A DNA stretch of 64,000 bases from Saccharothrix sp. S26 (GCF_021390395.1 NZ_JAJUWT010000037.1:1-64000), one strand, 5' to 3'; counted from the stretch's first letter, positions 42,771-52,639 are shown. Program-made: numbers and translations. Notes: a model not told the origin generated them from the sequence alone.

Positions 42771-44639
42771 ATGACGATCATGCGCCACGCCAGTCGTGAG
42801 AGCGCTCCCGCGAGAGTGCGCCGGGTGTTCGTGCTCGGTCTCGCCCTGGCCGCCGCCACCACCGCCGGTGCACCCGCGGTCAGCGCCGACCCGCCCCGGC
42901 GCACGCAGGACCTGGGCGTGAACGTGAGGGTGTTCGACCCCTCCACCCCGGTCGCCGAGATCCAAGCCGCCCTCGACGCCACGCACGCCGCCCAGGTCGA
43001 CAACGAGATGGGCACCCAGCGCTACGCCTACCTGTTCAAGCCCGGCCGCTACGGCACGCCCGAGCAGCCGTTGCAGCTCAAGGTCGGCTACTACACCGAG
43101 ATCGCGGGCCTGGGCGCGTCGCCCACCGACGTCGTGATCCACGGCAAGGTCGAGGTCTACAACCGCTGCCTCGCCGACGGCGGCACGTCCAACTGCCTCG
43201 CCCTGGTCAACTTCTGGCGCACCCTGGGCAACCTCACCATCGACATCGACGGCAAGGGCCAGGACGGCTGCCGCGCCGGCGCGAACTTCTGGGCCGTGTC
43301 CCAGGCGGTCTCGCTGCGCCGCCTCAACGTCACCAGCGGCACGTTCACGTTGATGGACTACTGCACCGCCGGCCCGCAGTACGCCAGCGGCGGCTTCATC
43401 GCCGACTCCCGGCTGCCCTCCGTCGTCAACGGCTCGCAGCAGCAGTGGCTGACCCGCAACAGCGAGCTGGGCAGCTGGTCGAACGGCGTGTGGAACCAGG
43501 TGTTCTCCGGCGTCACGGGCGCGCCCGACGACGCGGCCTTCCCGAACCCGCCGTACACCACGCTCGACACCACGTCGGTGAGCCGCGAGAAGCCCTACCT
43601 GTTCGTGGACGACAAGGGCCGGTACAACGTCCGCGTCCCGTCCGCCCGCCGCGACACCAGCGGTGTCTCCTGGGCGAACGGCCTCACGCCGGGCCGCACG
43701 ATCCCGCTGTCGGACTTCTTCGTCGCCAAGCCCGGCGACTCCGCGCGCGACATCAACAACCAGCTCGCCCGCGGCAAGCACCTGCTGCTCACGCCGGGCG
43801 TGTACGACATCGCCCGCGGCATCGAGGTCAAGCGGGCGAACACGGTCGTCCTCGGTCTCGGCCACGCCACGCTGACCGCGGTGGACGGTGCCATCCCGCT
43901 GGACGTCGCGGACGTGCCGGGCGTCGTCGTCGCGGGCGTCACGATCGACGCGGGCACGCAGCTGTCCCCGGTGCTGCTGCGCGTGGGCAAGAAGCACGGC
44001 CACCGGCCCTCCGACCCGGCCAACCCGACCACGCTGTCGGACGTGTACTTCCGCGTCGGCGGCCCGCACGTCGGCAAGGTCGACACCGCGCTGGAGGTCA
44101 ACAGCGACCACGTGCTCATCGACCACACGTGGGTGTGGCGGGCCGACCACGGCGTCGAGGGCTTCACCGACACGCAGCGCTGGAACACCAACACCGGCCT
44201 GACCGGCGTGGTCGTCAACGGCGACGACGTCACCGCGACCGGCCTGTTCGTGGAGCACTTCCAGCGCCACAACACCGTCTGGAACGGCGAGCGCGGCACG
44301 GTCGTGCTCTACCAGAACGAGCTGCCCTACGACCCGCCGACGCAGGCCGACTGGATGAAGGGCGACGTCGAGGGCTGGGCCGGCTACAAGGTCGGCGACC
44401 ACGTGCGCAAGCACACCCTGCACGGCGGTGGCGTGTACGTGTTCAACCAGAACAACCCGTCGATCCACACCGAGAACGGCTTCGAGGTCCCCGAGACGCC
44501 GGGTGTGAAGCTGCACCACATCATGACCGTGAACCTCAGCGCGGGCGTGATCGACCACGTCGTCAACGGCGTGGGCGGACCGGCCGACCTGACCAACGTC
44601 GGCGCTCCGGTCTACATCGCGGAGTACCCGGCCCCGTGA
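42771..44639 (+). CDS. Secreted right-handed beta-helix (GH55/pectate-lyase-like) protein
   Basis: A 622-aa exported protein; a signal peptide ends near PAVSADPP (residue ~40). The body has repeating short beta-strand patterns of a parallel beta-helix (YLFKPGRYGTPEQPLQLKVGYYTEIAGLG, HLLLTPGVYDIARGIEV). I know this family from streptomycetes, where it is often misnamed adenylyl cyclase or sialidase. A glycan-active role is likely from the fold and the sugar-type operator but is not proven. Of three ATGs (42765, 42771, 42780) the second has AGAGG at the best distance. Confidence 0.75.
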   Translation: MTIMRHASRESAPARVRRVFVLGLALAAATTAGAPAVSADPPRRTQDLGVNVRVFDPSTPVAEIQAALDATHAAQVDNEMGTQRYAYLFKPGRYGTPEQPLQLKVGYYTEIAGLGASPTDVVIHGKVEVYNRCLADGGTSNCLALVNFWRTLGNLTIDIDGKGQDGCRAGANFWAVSQAVSLRRLNVTSGTFTLMDYCTAGPQYASGGFIADSRLPSVVNGSQQQWLTRNSELGSWSNGVWNQVFSGVTGAPDDAAFPNPPYTTLDTTSVSREKPYLFVDDKGRYNVRVPSARRDTSGVSWANGLTPGRTIPLSDFFVAKPGDSARDINNQLARGKHLLLTPGVYDIARGIEVKRANTVVLGLGHATLTAVDGAIPLDVADVPGVVVAGVTIDAGTQLSPVLLRVGKKHGHRPSDPANPTTLSDVYFRVGGPHVGKVDTALEVNSDHVLIDHTWVWRADHGVEGFTDTQRWNTNTGLTGVVVNGDDVTATGLFVEHFQRHNTVWNGERGTVVLYQNELPYDPPTQADWMKGDVEGWAGYKVGDHVRKHTLHGGGVYVFNQNNPSIHTENGFEVPETPGVKLHHIMTVNLSAGVIDHVVNGVGGPADLTNVGAPVYIAEYPAP

Positions 44640-44648
44640 CGCCCGACG

Positions 44649-44684
44649 CGGTGCCCGATCCCCGGAGCCGGGGGTCGGGCACCG
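44649..44684. terminator. Convergent hairpin terminator
   Basis: A 15-bp stem (44649-44663 with 44670-44684, one T-G pair) and a 6-base loop separate the beta-helix gene from convergent ilvD. Confidence 0.85.
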
Positions 44685-44694
44685 CCCGCGCGCG

Positions 44695-46392
44695 TCAGCC
44701 GCAGACCGCGCCGCCGGACGCGGAGCCCACGAGCTTCGAGTACTTCGCCAGCACGCCACGCTGGTAGCGGGCGGGCAGCGGCGACCAGCCCTCGCGGCGC
44801 GCGGCCAGCTCGGCGGGGTCGATGTCGACGTCCAACCGGCCGTTGGCCACGTCGAGCGTGATCGGGTCGCCGTCGCGGACGAACGCGATCGGGCCACCGT
44901 CCACCGCCTCCGGCGCGACGTGGCCCACGCACAGGCCGGTCGTGCCGCCGGAGAACCGGCCGTCGGTGAGCAGCAGGACGTCCTTGCCCAGCCCGGCTCC
45001 CTTGATCGCCGCCGTGATGGCCAGCATCTCGCGCATCCCGGGACCGCCCTTGGGGCCCTCGTAGCGGATGACGACCACGTCGCCCGCGGTGATCGTGCCG
45101 TCCTCCAGCGCGTCCATCGCCGCCCGCTCGCGGTCGAACACGCGGGCGGTGCCGGTGAACACGTCCGAGTCGAACCCGGCGGACTTCACCACCGCGCCGT
45201 CGGGCGCGAGCGAGCCGCGCAGGATCGTGATGCCGCCGGTGCGGTGGATCGGCTCGTTCATCGCGCGCAGCACCGTGCCGTCGGGGTCGGGCGGCGCGAT
45301 GTCGGCCAGGTTCTCGGCGACCGTGCGGCCGGTGACGGTCAGGCAGTCGCCGTGCAGCAGGCCCGCGTCCAGCAGCGCCTTCATCACCACGGGCACGCCG
45401 CCGATGCGGTCCACGTCGGTCATCACGTGCCGGCCGAACGGCTTGACGTCGGCCAGGTGCGGCACCTTCGCGCCGATCCGGGTGAAGTCGTCCAGGCTCA
45501 GCTCGACCTCGGCCTCGTGCGCGATGGCCAGCAGGTGCAGCACGGCGTTGGTGGACCCGCCGAACGCCATCACCACCGCGATCGCGTTCTCGAACGCCTC
45601 CCGGGTCATGATCTGCCGCGCGGTGATGCCCCTGCGCAGCATCTCCACCACGGCCTGGCCGGACTTGCGGGCGAAACCGTCGCGCCGCCGGTCGGTGGCG
45701 GGTGGGGCCGCGCTGCCGGGCAGGGACATGCCCAGCGCCTCGGCCGCGCTCGCCATCGTGTTCGCCGTGTACATGCCGCCGCACGCGCCCTCACCGGGGC
45801 AGATGGCGCGTTCGATCAGGTCGACGTCCTCGCGGCTCATCAGGCCGCGCGCGCACGCGCCGACGGCCTCGAACGCGTCGATGATCGTCACGTCGCGCTC
45901 GCTGCCGTCGCTCAGGGTGACCCGGCCGGGCAGGATCGAGCCCGCGTAGAGGAACACGCTGGCCAGGTCGAGCCGCGCGGCGGCCATGAGCATGCCCGGC
46001 AGCGACTTGTCGCAGCCCGCGAGCAGCACCGACCCGTCCAGCCGCTCGGCCTGCATGACCGTCTCGACGCTGTCCGCGATGACCTCGCGTGACACGAGGG
46101 AGAAGTGCATGCCCTCGTGGCCCATGGAGATGCCGTCGGACACCGAGATCGTGCCGAACTCCAGCGGGTAGCCGCCCGCCGCGTGCACGCCGTCCTTGCT
46201 CGCCTTCGCCAGCCGGTCCAACGGCAGGTTGCACGGGGTGATCTCGTTCCACGACGAGGCGACACCGATCTGGGGCTTGGCCCAGTCGTCGTCACCCATC
46301 CCGACCGCCCGCAGCATCCCGCGCGCGGCGGTCCTCTCCAGGCCGTCGGTGACGTCGCGACTGCGCGGCTTGATGTCCGGGGTCTCGTTCAT
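44695..46392 (-). CDS. ilvD: Dihydroxy-acid dehydratase
   Basis: A 565-aa iron-sulfur dehydratase that forms 2-oxoisovalerate and 2-oxo-3-methylvalerate in branched-chain amino acid synthesis. The cluster cysteines are visible at Cys54 (TPCNLPL), Cys127 (AGCDKSLPG) and Cys204 ([14 protein letters not shown]). The C-terminal [15 protein letters not shown] is intact. Length fits the [2Fe-2S] or [4Fe-4S] IlvD group rather than sugar-acid dehydratases. It stands alone, not with other ilv genes, and may be a second copy. Confidence 0.93.
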   Translation of the reverse strand: MNETPDIKPRSRDVTDGLERTAARGMLRAVGMGDDDWAKPQIGVASSWNEITPCNLPLDRLAKASKDGVHAAGGYPLEFGTISVSDGISMGHEGMHFSLVSREVIADSVETVMQAERLDGSVLLAGCDKSLPGMLMAAARLDLASVFLYAGSILPGRVTLSDGSERDVTIIDAFEAVGACARGLMSREDVDLIERAICPGEGACGGMYTANTMASAAEALGMSLPGSAAPPATDRRRDGFARKSGQAVVEMLRRGITARQIMTREAFENAIAVVMAFGGSTNAVLHLLAIAHEAEVELSLDDFTRIGAKVPHLADVKPFGRHVMTDVDRIGGVPVVMKALLDAGLLHGDCLTVTGRTVAENLADIAPPDPDGTVLRAMNEPIHRTGGITILRGSLAPDGAVVKSAGFDSDVFTGTARVFDRERAAMDALEDGTITAGDVVVIRYEGPKGGPGMREMLAITAAIKGAGLGKDVLLLTDGRFSGGTTGLCVGHVAPEAVDGGPIAFVRDGDPITLDVANGRLDVDIDPAELAARREGWSPLPARYQRGVLAKYSKLVGSASGGAVCG

Positions 46393-46478
46393 GTCCCGAA
46401 ACCTAGTCGACCCGGGCGGGCCGGAGGGACTTCGGCTCCGCGGACCGGCCTCGATCCGCCCGGTCAGGTGGTGCGGCG

Positions 46479-46513
46479 CCCGGCCCCGACCGGGACGGGC
46501 GGTCGGGGCCGGG
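46479..46513. terminator. Hairpin terminator after the 242-aa secreted protein gene
   Basis: A perfect 14-bp stem (46479-46492 with 46500-46513) and 7-base loop follow the gene's stop on the minus strand, upstream of ilvD. Confidence 0.85.
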
Positions 46514-46519
46514 TGGTCG

Positions 46520-47248
46520 TCAGATCTCCGCGTAGCTCTTGAGGCCGACCAGGGTGGTCAGCTCCAGCGAGTTCGCGCCGGCGGGGGAGGGCAGGCCGAA
46601 CCGCTTGTCCACCAAGCGGTCCAAGCCGCCGCAGCCGTGGGCCGCGGGCGTGGCGAACGCGGTGTCCTCGATGGTGAACCTCAGCACCGGCGGGTCGGTC
46701 GAGACGCGGTCGGGCCCGCTGGTCCGCACGGGCCGGAACACGAGCGGGTCGGTGTCGTCGCCGATCGTGCACGTCGGCGGCAGCAGGCCGTTGAGCACGC
46801 GCAGCTTCAGGTGCTGCACGCCCATCCGGTCGCCGTCGGAGAGGAAGTCGGCGTACCCCGCGTACTCGATGCGCAGGTCCGTGCGCAGCAACGGGTTGCG
46901 GTCGCCGACACCGAGCAGGCCGCCGGGCACGCGCGTCGGCTCGGCCCGCAGCGCGCCGAAGACCTGCGCGGACCGGCCGGCCAACTGCCCTTCGGCGAAC
47001 GTCAGCCGCATCACGCCGGTGCCCATCTCCGCCGACTGCCCGACCTTCAGGGTGCCCTCGGACACCAGCACCTCGCAACGCCACCGCGCCGGGTCGGCCC
47101 CGGCGGGCAACGCGGGGCAGTCGGTGAAGTCGAACGCCGGCACCGGGGCCGGCTGGGCGGCGGCCTGCTGCGGCACGGTCGCGCCCAGGGCGATCAGCGC
47201 GGTGCTCGCCAGGGCCGCGACGGCGGCGCGGCGGGAGGTTCTCGTCAT
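46520..47248 (-). CDS. Secreted protein of unknown function
   Basis: A 242-aa exported protein with a clear signal peptide ([20 protein letters not shown], cleavage near AAAQ at ~31). Four Cys lie at FTDCPAL, WRCEVL, PTCTIG and HGCGGL, suggesting two disulfides. The mature part looks beta-rich, and I do not recognise a catalytic motif. The twin Arg (SRRAAV) is not a convincing Tat signal. It is divergent from a membrane-anchored protein gene, and a strong terminator follows. Function unknown. Confidence 0.75.
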   Translation of the reverse strand: MTRTSRRAAVAALASTALIALGATVPQQAAAQPAPVPAFDFTDCPALPAGADPARWRCEVLVSEGTLKVGQSAEMGTGVMRLTFAEGQLAGRSAQVFGALRAEPTRVPGGLLGVGDRNPLLRTDLRIEYAGYADFLSDGDRMGVQHLKLRVLNGLLPPTCTIGDDTDPLVFRPVRTSGPDRVSTDPPVLRFTIEDTAFATPAAHGCGGLDRLVDKRFGLPSPAGANSLELTTLVGLKSYAEI

Positions 47249-47427
47249 GTCGCAGAGCCTTCCGCCCCGCGCCGCGTCCATGATCCGGCGGATCCCCGGG
47301 ATCGCCCCCGGTTCCACCCCCGAGGCGTGGCCGGGGTCGGCCGAGGGGGACCGAGCCGCCCGTGAACGAGGTGGAACGCCGCGCGCCCGTTCGCCGTCGA
47401 AGGCGCGAACGACGAACGGGAGGCACC

Positions 47428-48384
47428 GTGAACTACCCGCAGCAACCGCCGAACGGGCACGACCCCTACGGGCAACCGGCCCAGTACGGCGGTTACCAGT
47501 ACGGCGGGTTCGCCCCGCAGCCTCCTCCCGCGCCGAAGAAGCGGACCGGCGCGATCGTCGCCGCCGCGGTGGTGGTCGTGCTCCTGCTCGGCGGTCTGGC
47601 GTTCACCGGGTTCGTCCAGCCCGGGTTCTTCGTGGGCGCGGCGACCACCACGACGACCACGACCACGTCACCGACCACGTCGTCGTCCGCCCCGGCGAAG
47701 AACGACGGGGCCGAGAAGCTGCTGGAAGACGTGGTGGCCGGGCTGGACGCCCAGGACGCCACCGCGCTCAAGAAGCTGACCTGCCCGAACGCCAAGTCCG
47801 TGGTGAACAGCGCCATCGACGACGTGTCGTCGCTGAAGAAGGCGAAGCTCGTCGACAGCGACGAGGTCACCGAGACCAAGGTGGTGGCCACCGTCGAGGT
47901 CACCACGGCGTCCAAGACGTCGCAGGTCGAGGTCACGGCGATCCGCGAGGACGGCGACTGGTGCTGGCAGGACATCGCGCGCGCCAAGGGCGCGTCGCCG
48001 TCCACCGAACGGCCGTCGCCGACCGGCAAGCCGACCACCGACCGCGAACCCACCGCCGGCGGCAAGCCGGTCCCGCCGGAGGCGCTCGCCGCCATGCGGT
48101 CGTTCCTGGACGCCGTGAACGCGGGCGACGCGGCGACCGCGACCGGCCTGCTGTGCGCGGACGCCATCGCCGACGCCGCCGACGTGCGGGAACTGGTCGG
48201 GCACGAGCCGGACCTGGCCGTCGACCCGGCCATGGACGGCATCTCGACCAGCGAGGACTCCGTCCAGCTCTACCTCAAGGGCACGGCCAAGGGCAAGAAG
48301 CTGGGCGGCTACTCCACGAACCTCTGGGTGACCGGTTACGACGGCCCGTGGTGCGTGCACGCGTTCCGCGCGGTGGTCGGCTAG
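47428..48384 (+). CDS. Membrane-anchored protein with Pro/Gly/Tyr-rich cytosolic tail
   Basis: A 318-aa protein. The N-terminal ~35 residues are rich in Pro, Gln, Gly and Tyr (NYPQQPPNGHDPYGQP), as in many actinobacterial envelope proteins. One membrane helix lies at about 42-62 (TGAIVAAAVVVVLLLGGLAF). A Thr/Ser/Pro linker follows, then two tandem lumazine-like/NTF2-like extracellular repeats (LEDVVAGLDAQDATALKKLTC and MRSFLDAVNAGDAATATGLLC), each ending in a Trp-Cys. GGGAGG precedes the GTG. Possibly a DUF4878-type protein; role unknown. Its stop overlaps that of the convergent carboxypeptidase. Confidence 0.75.
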   Translation: MNYPQQPPNGHDPYGQPAQYGGYQYGGFAPQPPPAPKKRTGAIVAAAVVVVLLLGGLAFTGFVQPGFFVGAATTTTTTTTSPTTSSSAPAKNDGAEKLLEDVVAGLDAQDATALKKLTCPNAKSVVNSAIDDVSSLKKAKLVDSDEVTETKVVATVEVTTASKTSQVEVTAIREDGDWCWQDIARAKGASPSTERPSPTGKPTTDREPTAGGKPVPPEALAAMRSFLDAVNAGDAATATGLLCADAIADAADVRELVGHEPDLAVDPAMDGISTSEDSVQLYLKGTAKGKKLGGYSTNLWVTGYDGPWCVHAFRAVVG

Positions 48385-49925
48385 CAGGACTTGGTCCAGC
48401 TGCACTCCAGCTCCGGGCCGGCGACGGGCGCGACCCGGACCGCGGGCGGCGACTGCCCGTCCCGGTGCCCGGCCAACCGGATCGCGACGGCGTCCTCGAA
48501 CGGCTTCGCCGAGGTCAGCGTGTTGTTGCTGATCATGGCGAACACCAGCGGGACGCCGTCGGCGGTGGTCGCGTAGCCGGACAGGGCGCTGACACCGGTG
48601 AGGCTGCCGGTCTTGGCGCGCACCGTGCCCTCGGCCGGGGTGCCGCGCATCCGGTTGCGCAGCGTGCCGCCGACCAGCCGGTCGGCCACCCCGGCCACGG
48701 GCAGCGAGTCGTGCCAGACGGCGAACCAGGGCTCGTGCCGGGCGGCGAGCAGCAGGGCGGCCACCTGGTCTGGTGACACCTGGTCCATCCGGGACAGCCC
48801 GGAGCCGTCGCGCAGCGACAGCGCCGAAGCGTCCACGCCCCACTGGCCGAGCTGGGCCGTCATCGCGCGCAGGCCCGCGGCCCAGCTGCCCTCGCCGAAC
48901 ACCGCGCGCCCGGCGGTCTTGACCAGGATCTCGGCGTGCATGTTGTTGCTCAGCTTCATGAACGGGACCATCAGCCGGGACAGCGGCATGGACAGGTGCT
49001 CGGCGAGCACCCGCGCGTCGGCAGGGGTCGCGCCGGTGCCCGTGCCGCCGAGCACGCGGACGCCGTGCCGGGCGAGCGCGTCGTGGAACAGGGACGTGAC
49101 CAGGCCGGTCGGCTCCCAGACCGTGCTCCACTCGTTCTCCGCGGCACCGCCGGCGGGGATGCTGCCGCGCACCTCGATCACGTTGGTGCCGTGCCGCCGC
49201 TCGACGGAGACGGTCGAGGCGGAGCCGGGCGGGCCGGTGACGGCGGTGTTGGCGATCGTGACGTAGTCCGTCGGCGGGTCGGTGGTGACGGTCGCCGGCC
49301 GGCCCGCCGCGCCGGGCGCGACCCGGACGATGACGGAGCCGGCGTCGTAGTCGGTGTCCGGCGAGACGGTCAGCGCCGAGATCTGGGCGTTGTAGTAGTA
49401 GGGCTCGTCGTCCCAGGCCCAGCCGGTGCCCAGGCGCACGGCGTCGAACCAGGTGTCGTCGGCGAGCAACCGGCCGCGGACCAGCTTGACACCCCCGCGC
49501 GCGACCTCGGCGGCCAGCGCGTCGTAGTCGGCGGCCAGCACGGTCGGGTCGCCGGTGCCCCGCAGGTGCAGGTCGCCGGCCAGCACCCCGGCGCGCACCG
49601 GGCCGGTCGCGGCCACGCTGGTGCGGAAGCGGTGGTCGGGTCCGAGGATCTCCAGCGCCGCAGCGGAGCTGATCAGCTTGCCGTTGGACGCGGGCTGGCG
49701 GCGCTTGTCGCTGTCGCGGGCGTACAGCACCGCGCCGGTGTCGGCGTTGCGCACCACGAGCCCGACGTCCGCGCCGTCGAGGGCGTCGTGGGTGAGGATC
49801 GCGTCGAGGTCGCGGACCAGCGTGCCGTCGGCCTGCGCCGACGCGGGGCTCGCGAGGTCGGCCGCCGGCACCGCGGCGAACGCGACGGCGGCCAGGACGA
49901 GCGCGAACGAGCGTGATCCGGGCAT
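48381..49925 (-). CDS. dacB: D-alanyl-D-alanine carboxypeptidase/endopeptidase (PBP4, S13 family)
   Basis: A 514-aa exported low-molecular-mass penicillin-binding protein. A signal peptide ends near ASAQA (residue 31). The SxxK motif SNGK is at residues 80-83, SxN is LSNNMH in the middle and the C-terminal KTG is AKTGSLTG. The large insert between the first two motifs is typical of S13/DacB. It trims or cleaves peptidoglycan stem peptides outside the membrane. GGAGGAG precedes the ATG. The C-terminus has two extra Cys (LECSWTKSC). Confidence 0.92.
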   Translation of the reverse strand: MPGSRSFALVLAAVAFAAVPAADLASPASAQADGTLVRDLDAILTHDALDGADVGLVVRNADTGAVLYARDSDKRRQPASNGKLISSAAALEILGPDHRFRTSVAATGPVRAGVLAGDLHLRGTGDPTVLAADYDALAAEVARGGVKLVRGRLLADDTWFDAVRLGTGWAWDDEPYYYNAQISALTVSPDTDYDAGSVIVRVAPGAAGRPATVTTDPPTDYVTIANTAVTGPPGSASTVSVERRHGTNVIEVRGSIPAGGAAENEWSTVWEPTGLVTSLFHDALARHGVRVLGGTGTGATPADARVLAEHLSMPLSRLMVPFMKLSNNMHAEILVKTAGRAVFGEGSWAAGLRAMTAQLGQWGVDASALSLRDGSGLSRMDQVSPDQVAALLLAARHEPWFAVWHDSLPVAGVADRLVGGTLRNRMRGTPAEGTVRAKTGSLTGVSALSGYATTADGVPLVFAMISNNTLTSAKPFEDAVAIRLAGHRDGQSPPAVRVAPVAGPELECSWTKSC

Positions 49926-49986
49926 GGGAGCTCCTCCAGGACGCCAATGCGACTTCTGGTCAAGGATTCTCCACGTGTGCCAGTCC

Positions 49987-50005
49987 CTTGTGAAGTTCTT
50001 ACAAG
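49987..50005. promoter_or_regulatory. Inverted repeat upstream of dacB
   Basis: CTTGTGAAGTTCTTACAAG has arms CTTGT/ACAAG and near symmetry across 19 bp in an AT-richer stretch between dacB and the cold-shock gene. It may be an operator for either gene. Confidence 0.35.
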
Positions 50006-50102
50006 TCGCCGCGTCGCGGGCACGAGTCGCGCGATCGGGCAGGGGATAGGATCGTGGTGATGTCGCCACGGGTGTGGCGCGTGCTGCTGGTAAGGGGTTG
50101 CG

Positions 50103-50522
50103 GTGGTGGTGAAGGGCAAGGTCGTCCGGTTCGACGAGGTGCGCGGGTACGGGTTCGTGTCGCCCGAGGAGGGTGGCGAGGACGTCTTCATCCACGTCAA
50201 CGACATCGACTTCGACAAGCGGCTGATGGCGCCCGGCGCGCTGGTCGAGTTCCTGGTGGAGATGGGCGACCGGGGCCCGAAGGCGTCCCGGGTGAGCCTG
50301 GTGCGCGAAGCGTCGGTGCGGTCGGCCACGCCGTCGTTCCACGCGGGTGACGACGTCAACGGCAACGACGTGTTCTGCGAGGTCGTGTCGACGAAGAGGT
50401 ACCTGCAGGAGGTCACCGAGACGCTGCTCGTCGCGGCTCCCGGCATGACGGCCGAGCAGATCCTGAACGTGCGCAAGAACCTCGTCGGCATGGCGCGCAA
50501 GTACAACTGGATCGAGGACTGA
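50103..50522 (+). CDS. Cold-shock-domain protein with C-terminal extension
   Basis: A 139-aa protein. Residues ~1-68 form a cold-shock domain with RNP-like motifs GYGFVSP and EDVFIHV, which bind single-stranded RNA or DNA. The C-terminal ~70 residues (YLQEVTETLLVAAPGMTAEQILNVRKNLVGMARKYNWIED) are a helical extension found in long actinobacterial Csp proteins. Three GTG codons in a row open the frame; AAGGGG upstream fits the second best, so the exact start is uncertain by one or two codons. Cytosolic. Confidence 0.9.
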   Translation: MVVKGKVVRFDEVRGYGFVSPEEGGEDVFIHVNDIDFDKRLMAPGALVEFLVEMGDRGPKASRVSLVREASVRSATPSFHAGDDVNGNDVFCEVVSTKRYLQEVTETLLVAAPGMTAEQILNVRKNLVGMARKYNWIED

Positions 50523-50657
50523 GCCGCCGGCTGTCCACTTCGGACGGACCCGGCCGGGAGTCGGACGGTGGCCCGGTGTGGCGGCGACGGTGCGGGTGCG
50601 GTCGGCGCTGAGCCACCGCACCCGGGCCCGCCTTCCTGGTCAAGGGTCCGGCGGTGC

Positions 50658-50766
50658 GCACCGGGTGTGCGTGCCGCCGGGTCGGATTCCGGTGTGTCGG
50701 GTTCGGGTGGGCACCGGGTGCGCGTCGCCGGGTCGGGTTCCGGTCTCGGGTTCGGGTGCGCACCGG
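50658..50766. repeat. ~50-bp direct repeat, two copies plus a partial third
   Basis: Units starting GCACCGGGTG at 50658 and 50711 and a truncated one at 50760 share internal GCCGGGTCGG and CGGGTTCGGG blocks. They lie between the cold-shock gene and the convergent stress-protein gene. No coding role is supported. Confidence 0.7.
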
Positions 50767-50771
50767 CCCGG

Positions 50772-51275
50772 TCACGGGCTCGGCGGCGCGGCGAGGGCCA
50801 GCTTGGCCAGCAGGTCCCGGCCCTTCTCGGCGTTGCGCGGCTCGCACAGCACGTCGTAGCGGCCCGCCACGAGCTGGGTGGTGGACGCGAAGTCCCGCCT
50901 GCCCCGCACCGAGGCGTAGCCCACGGCGGCGAACGTGGTGCCGAACACGACACCGGTGACCAGGCCGGTCACGATCGCGACCGGCAGCGGTCCGGTGCCG
51001 AACACGCCGAGCAGCAGCCCGACGAACAGGCCGAACCAGGCTCCCGACGCCGCGCCGCCCGCCAGCACGCGGCCCCAGGTCAGGCGGGCCGTCACCCGTT
51101 CCACGACCATCGGGTCGACGCCGACGATCGTGACGTCCCTCACCGGGAAGTCCTGGTCGGCCAGGTGGTCCACGGCCCGTTGCGCCTCGGCGTAGGTGGC
51201 GTAGGAGCCGATGGGCCAGCCCGTGGGCGGTGTCGGCACGGTCGTCGGCCGACCGGTCGTCAGCGGTGTGGTCAT
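50772..51275 (-). CDS. General stress protein 17M-like membrane protein
   Basis: A 167-aa protein. The N-terminal ~50 residues (IGSYATYAEAQRAVDHLADQDFPVRDVTIVGVD) match the GSP17M/YflT domain of stress-induced proteins. Two Gly-rich membrane helices follow at about 72-115 (GRVLAGGAASGAWFGLFVGLLLGVFG and VAIVTGLVTGVVFGTTFAAV). The C-terminal part (DFASTTQLVAGRYDVLCEPRNAEKGRDLLAKL) is soluble. Probably expressed under general stress; molecular function unknown. Confidence 0.85.
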   Translation of the reverse strand: MTTPLTTGRPTTVPTPPTGWPIGSYATYAEAQRAVDHLADQDFPVRDVTIVGVDPMVVERVTARLTWGRVLAGGAASGAWFGLFVGLLLGVFGTGPLPVAIVTGLVTGVVFGTTFAAVGYASVRGRRDFASTTQLVAGRYDVLCEPRNAEKGRDLLAKLALAAPPSP

Positions 51276-51481
51276 GGGGGGCGTCCTCTCCGCGGGTTCT
51301 TGCCGGTGATGCGCCGGCGCTTCACCGTCTCGGCCCGGGGTACCCGGACCGACGGCACGCCACCGGCCGGCGTCGCCTAGACCGGGTAGGCGTCACCGGC
51401 CTCGCTCACGTGCGCCGACGGCGCTCATCCACACCAACGGACCTGAGCGATCGCGTGTTCCCATCGTTGAGCCGGCCAGGC

Positions 51482-52639
51482 TCAACCCGTGAACGTGATG
51501 GTGACGGTCAGCCCGCCCCGCGATCTCGGCGTCAGGTCGACCGTCGCATCGTGCGCGGTGGCGATGGCCTGCACGATCGACAGCCCCAACCCCAGCCCGT
51601 GCCCCGTCCGCGCGGGCCCGAGCCGGTGGAACGGCTGCAAGAGGCGCTGCACCTCGTCGGCGGGCACGACCGGGCCGGTGTTGGTCACGGTCAGCACGCC
51701 GGACCCGCACGACACCTCGACCCACCCGCCGGGCACGTTGTGCCGGATCGCGTTGTCCACCAGGTTCACCACCAGGCGCTCGGCCAGCGCGCGGTGCCCG
51801 GAGACCGCGCACGGCTCGACCGACACCCGCAGGTCCACGTCCGGGGTGCGGCGGAGGTCCACGACCTCGGTGACCACCTCGCCGAGGTCGAACGGGTGGC
51901 GCACGTCGATGCCACCGTGCCCGCGGGCCAGGGTCACCATGGCCTCGATCAGCCGTTCCTGCTGCTCGCCCGCCGCGAGCACCCGCTCGTGCGCCGCGCG
52001 CAACGACGACGTGGTCGCGTCCGGGTCGTCCAACGCCACCTGCCCGATCGCCCGCTGGCGGGCCAGGGGCGTGCGCAGCTCGTGCGAGGCGTTGGCCACG
52101 AACCGGCGCTGCGCCTCGAACGACGCCTCCAACCGGCCGAGCAGCTCGTCGAACGTGTCGCCCAGCTCCTTGAGCTCGTCCTCCGGGCCGGTCAGGGCCA
52201 GGCGTCGGTGCAGGTTGGTCGCGGAGATCTGGCGTGCCGCCGCGGTGATGGTGCGCAGCCGGCGCAGCACGCGACCCGCCACCCACCAGCCCAGCGCGAG
52301 CGCCAGCACCACCGTCAGGCCGAGCGCGACCGCGGACTGGACCAGCAGTTGGCGCAGCACGTCGTGCCGCTGCTCGGTCAGGGCCGCCTCGGCCTGCGCG
52401 ACGATCTCCTCGGCCAGGCCGCTGGGCGGCGGGAGTGGACTGGTCCGCGGTTCGGGATCGGCCGCCACGCCGGGGTAGCGGAACAGCGTCCTGTCGTCCA
52501 CCGGTGTCACGGCGTGCCGCACCAGGAAGAACGTGACCGCGAGCAACCCCGCCCCGCACAGCACGAAGAGGCCGCCGTACAGCAGGGTCAGCCGCAGCCG
52601 CACGGTGCGGCGCGGCAGCCGGAGCCGGGTGCGCCCCAT
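51482..52639 (-). CDS. Sensor histidine kinase
   Basis: A 385-aa membrane kinase. Two helices (~17-41 and ~97-120) flank a short extracytoplasmic sensor of ~55 residues. A HAMP domain follows (~120-175), then an HisKA domain with phospho-acceptor His in NASHELRTPLARQRA, and an HATPase domain with N box LVDNAIRHN and G box GHGLGLGLSIV. The ATG overlaps the response-regulator stop (ATGA), so the two are translationally coupled. Stimulus unknown, probably envelope-related given the facing protease. Confidence 0.9.
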   Translation of the reverse strand: MGRTRLRLPRRTVRLRLTLLYGGLFVLCGAGLLAVTFFLVRHAVTPVDDRTLFRYPGVAADPEPRTSPLPPPSGLAEEIVAQAEAALTEQRHDVLRQLLVQSAVALGLTVVLALALGWWVAGRVLRRLRTITAAARQISATNLHRRLALTGPEDELKELGDTFDELLGRLEASFEAQRRFVANASHELRTPLARQRAIGQVALDDPDATTSSLRAAHERVLAAGEQQERLIEAMVTLARGHGGIDVRHPFDLGEVVTEVVDLRRTPDVDLRVSVEPCAVSGHRALAERLVVNLVDNAIRHNVPGGWVEVSCGSGVLTVTNTGPVVPADEVQRLLQPFHRLGPARTGHGLGLGLSIVQAIATAHDATVDLTPRSRGGLTVTITFTG

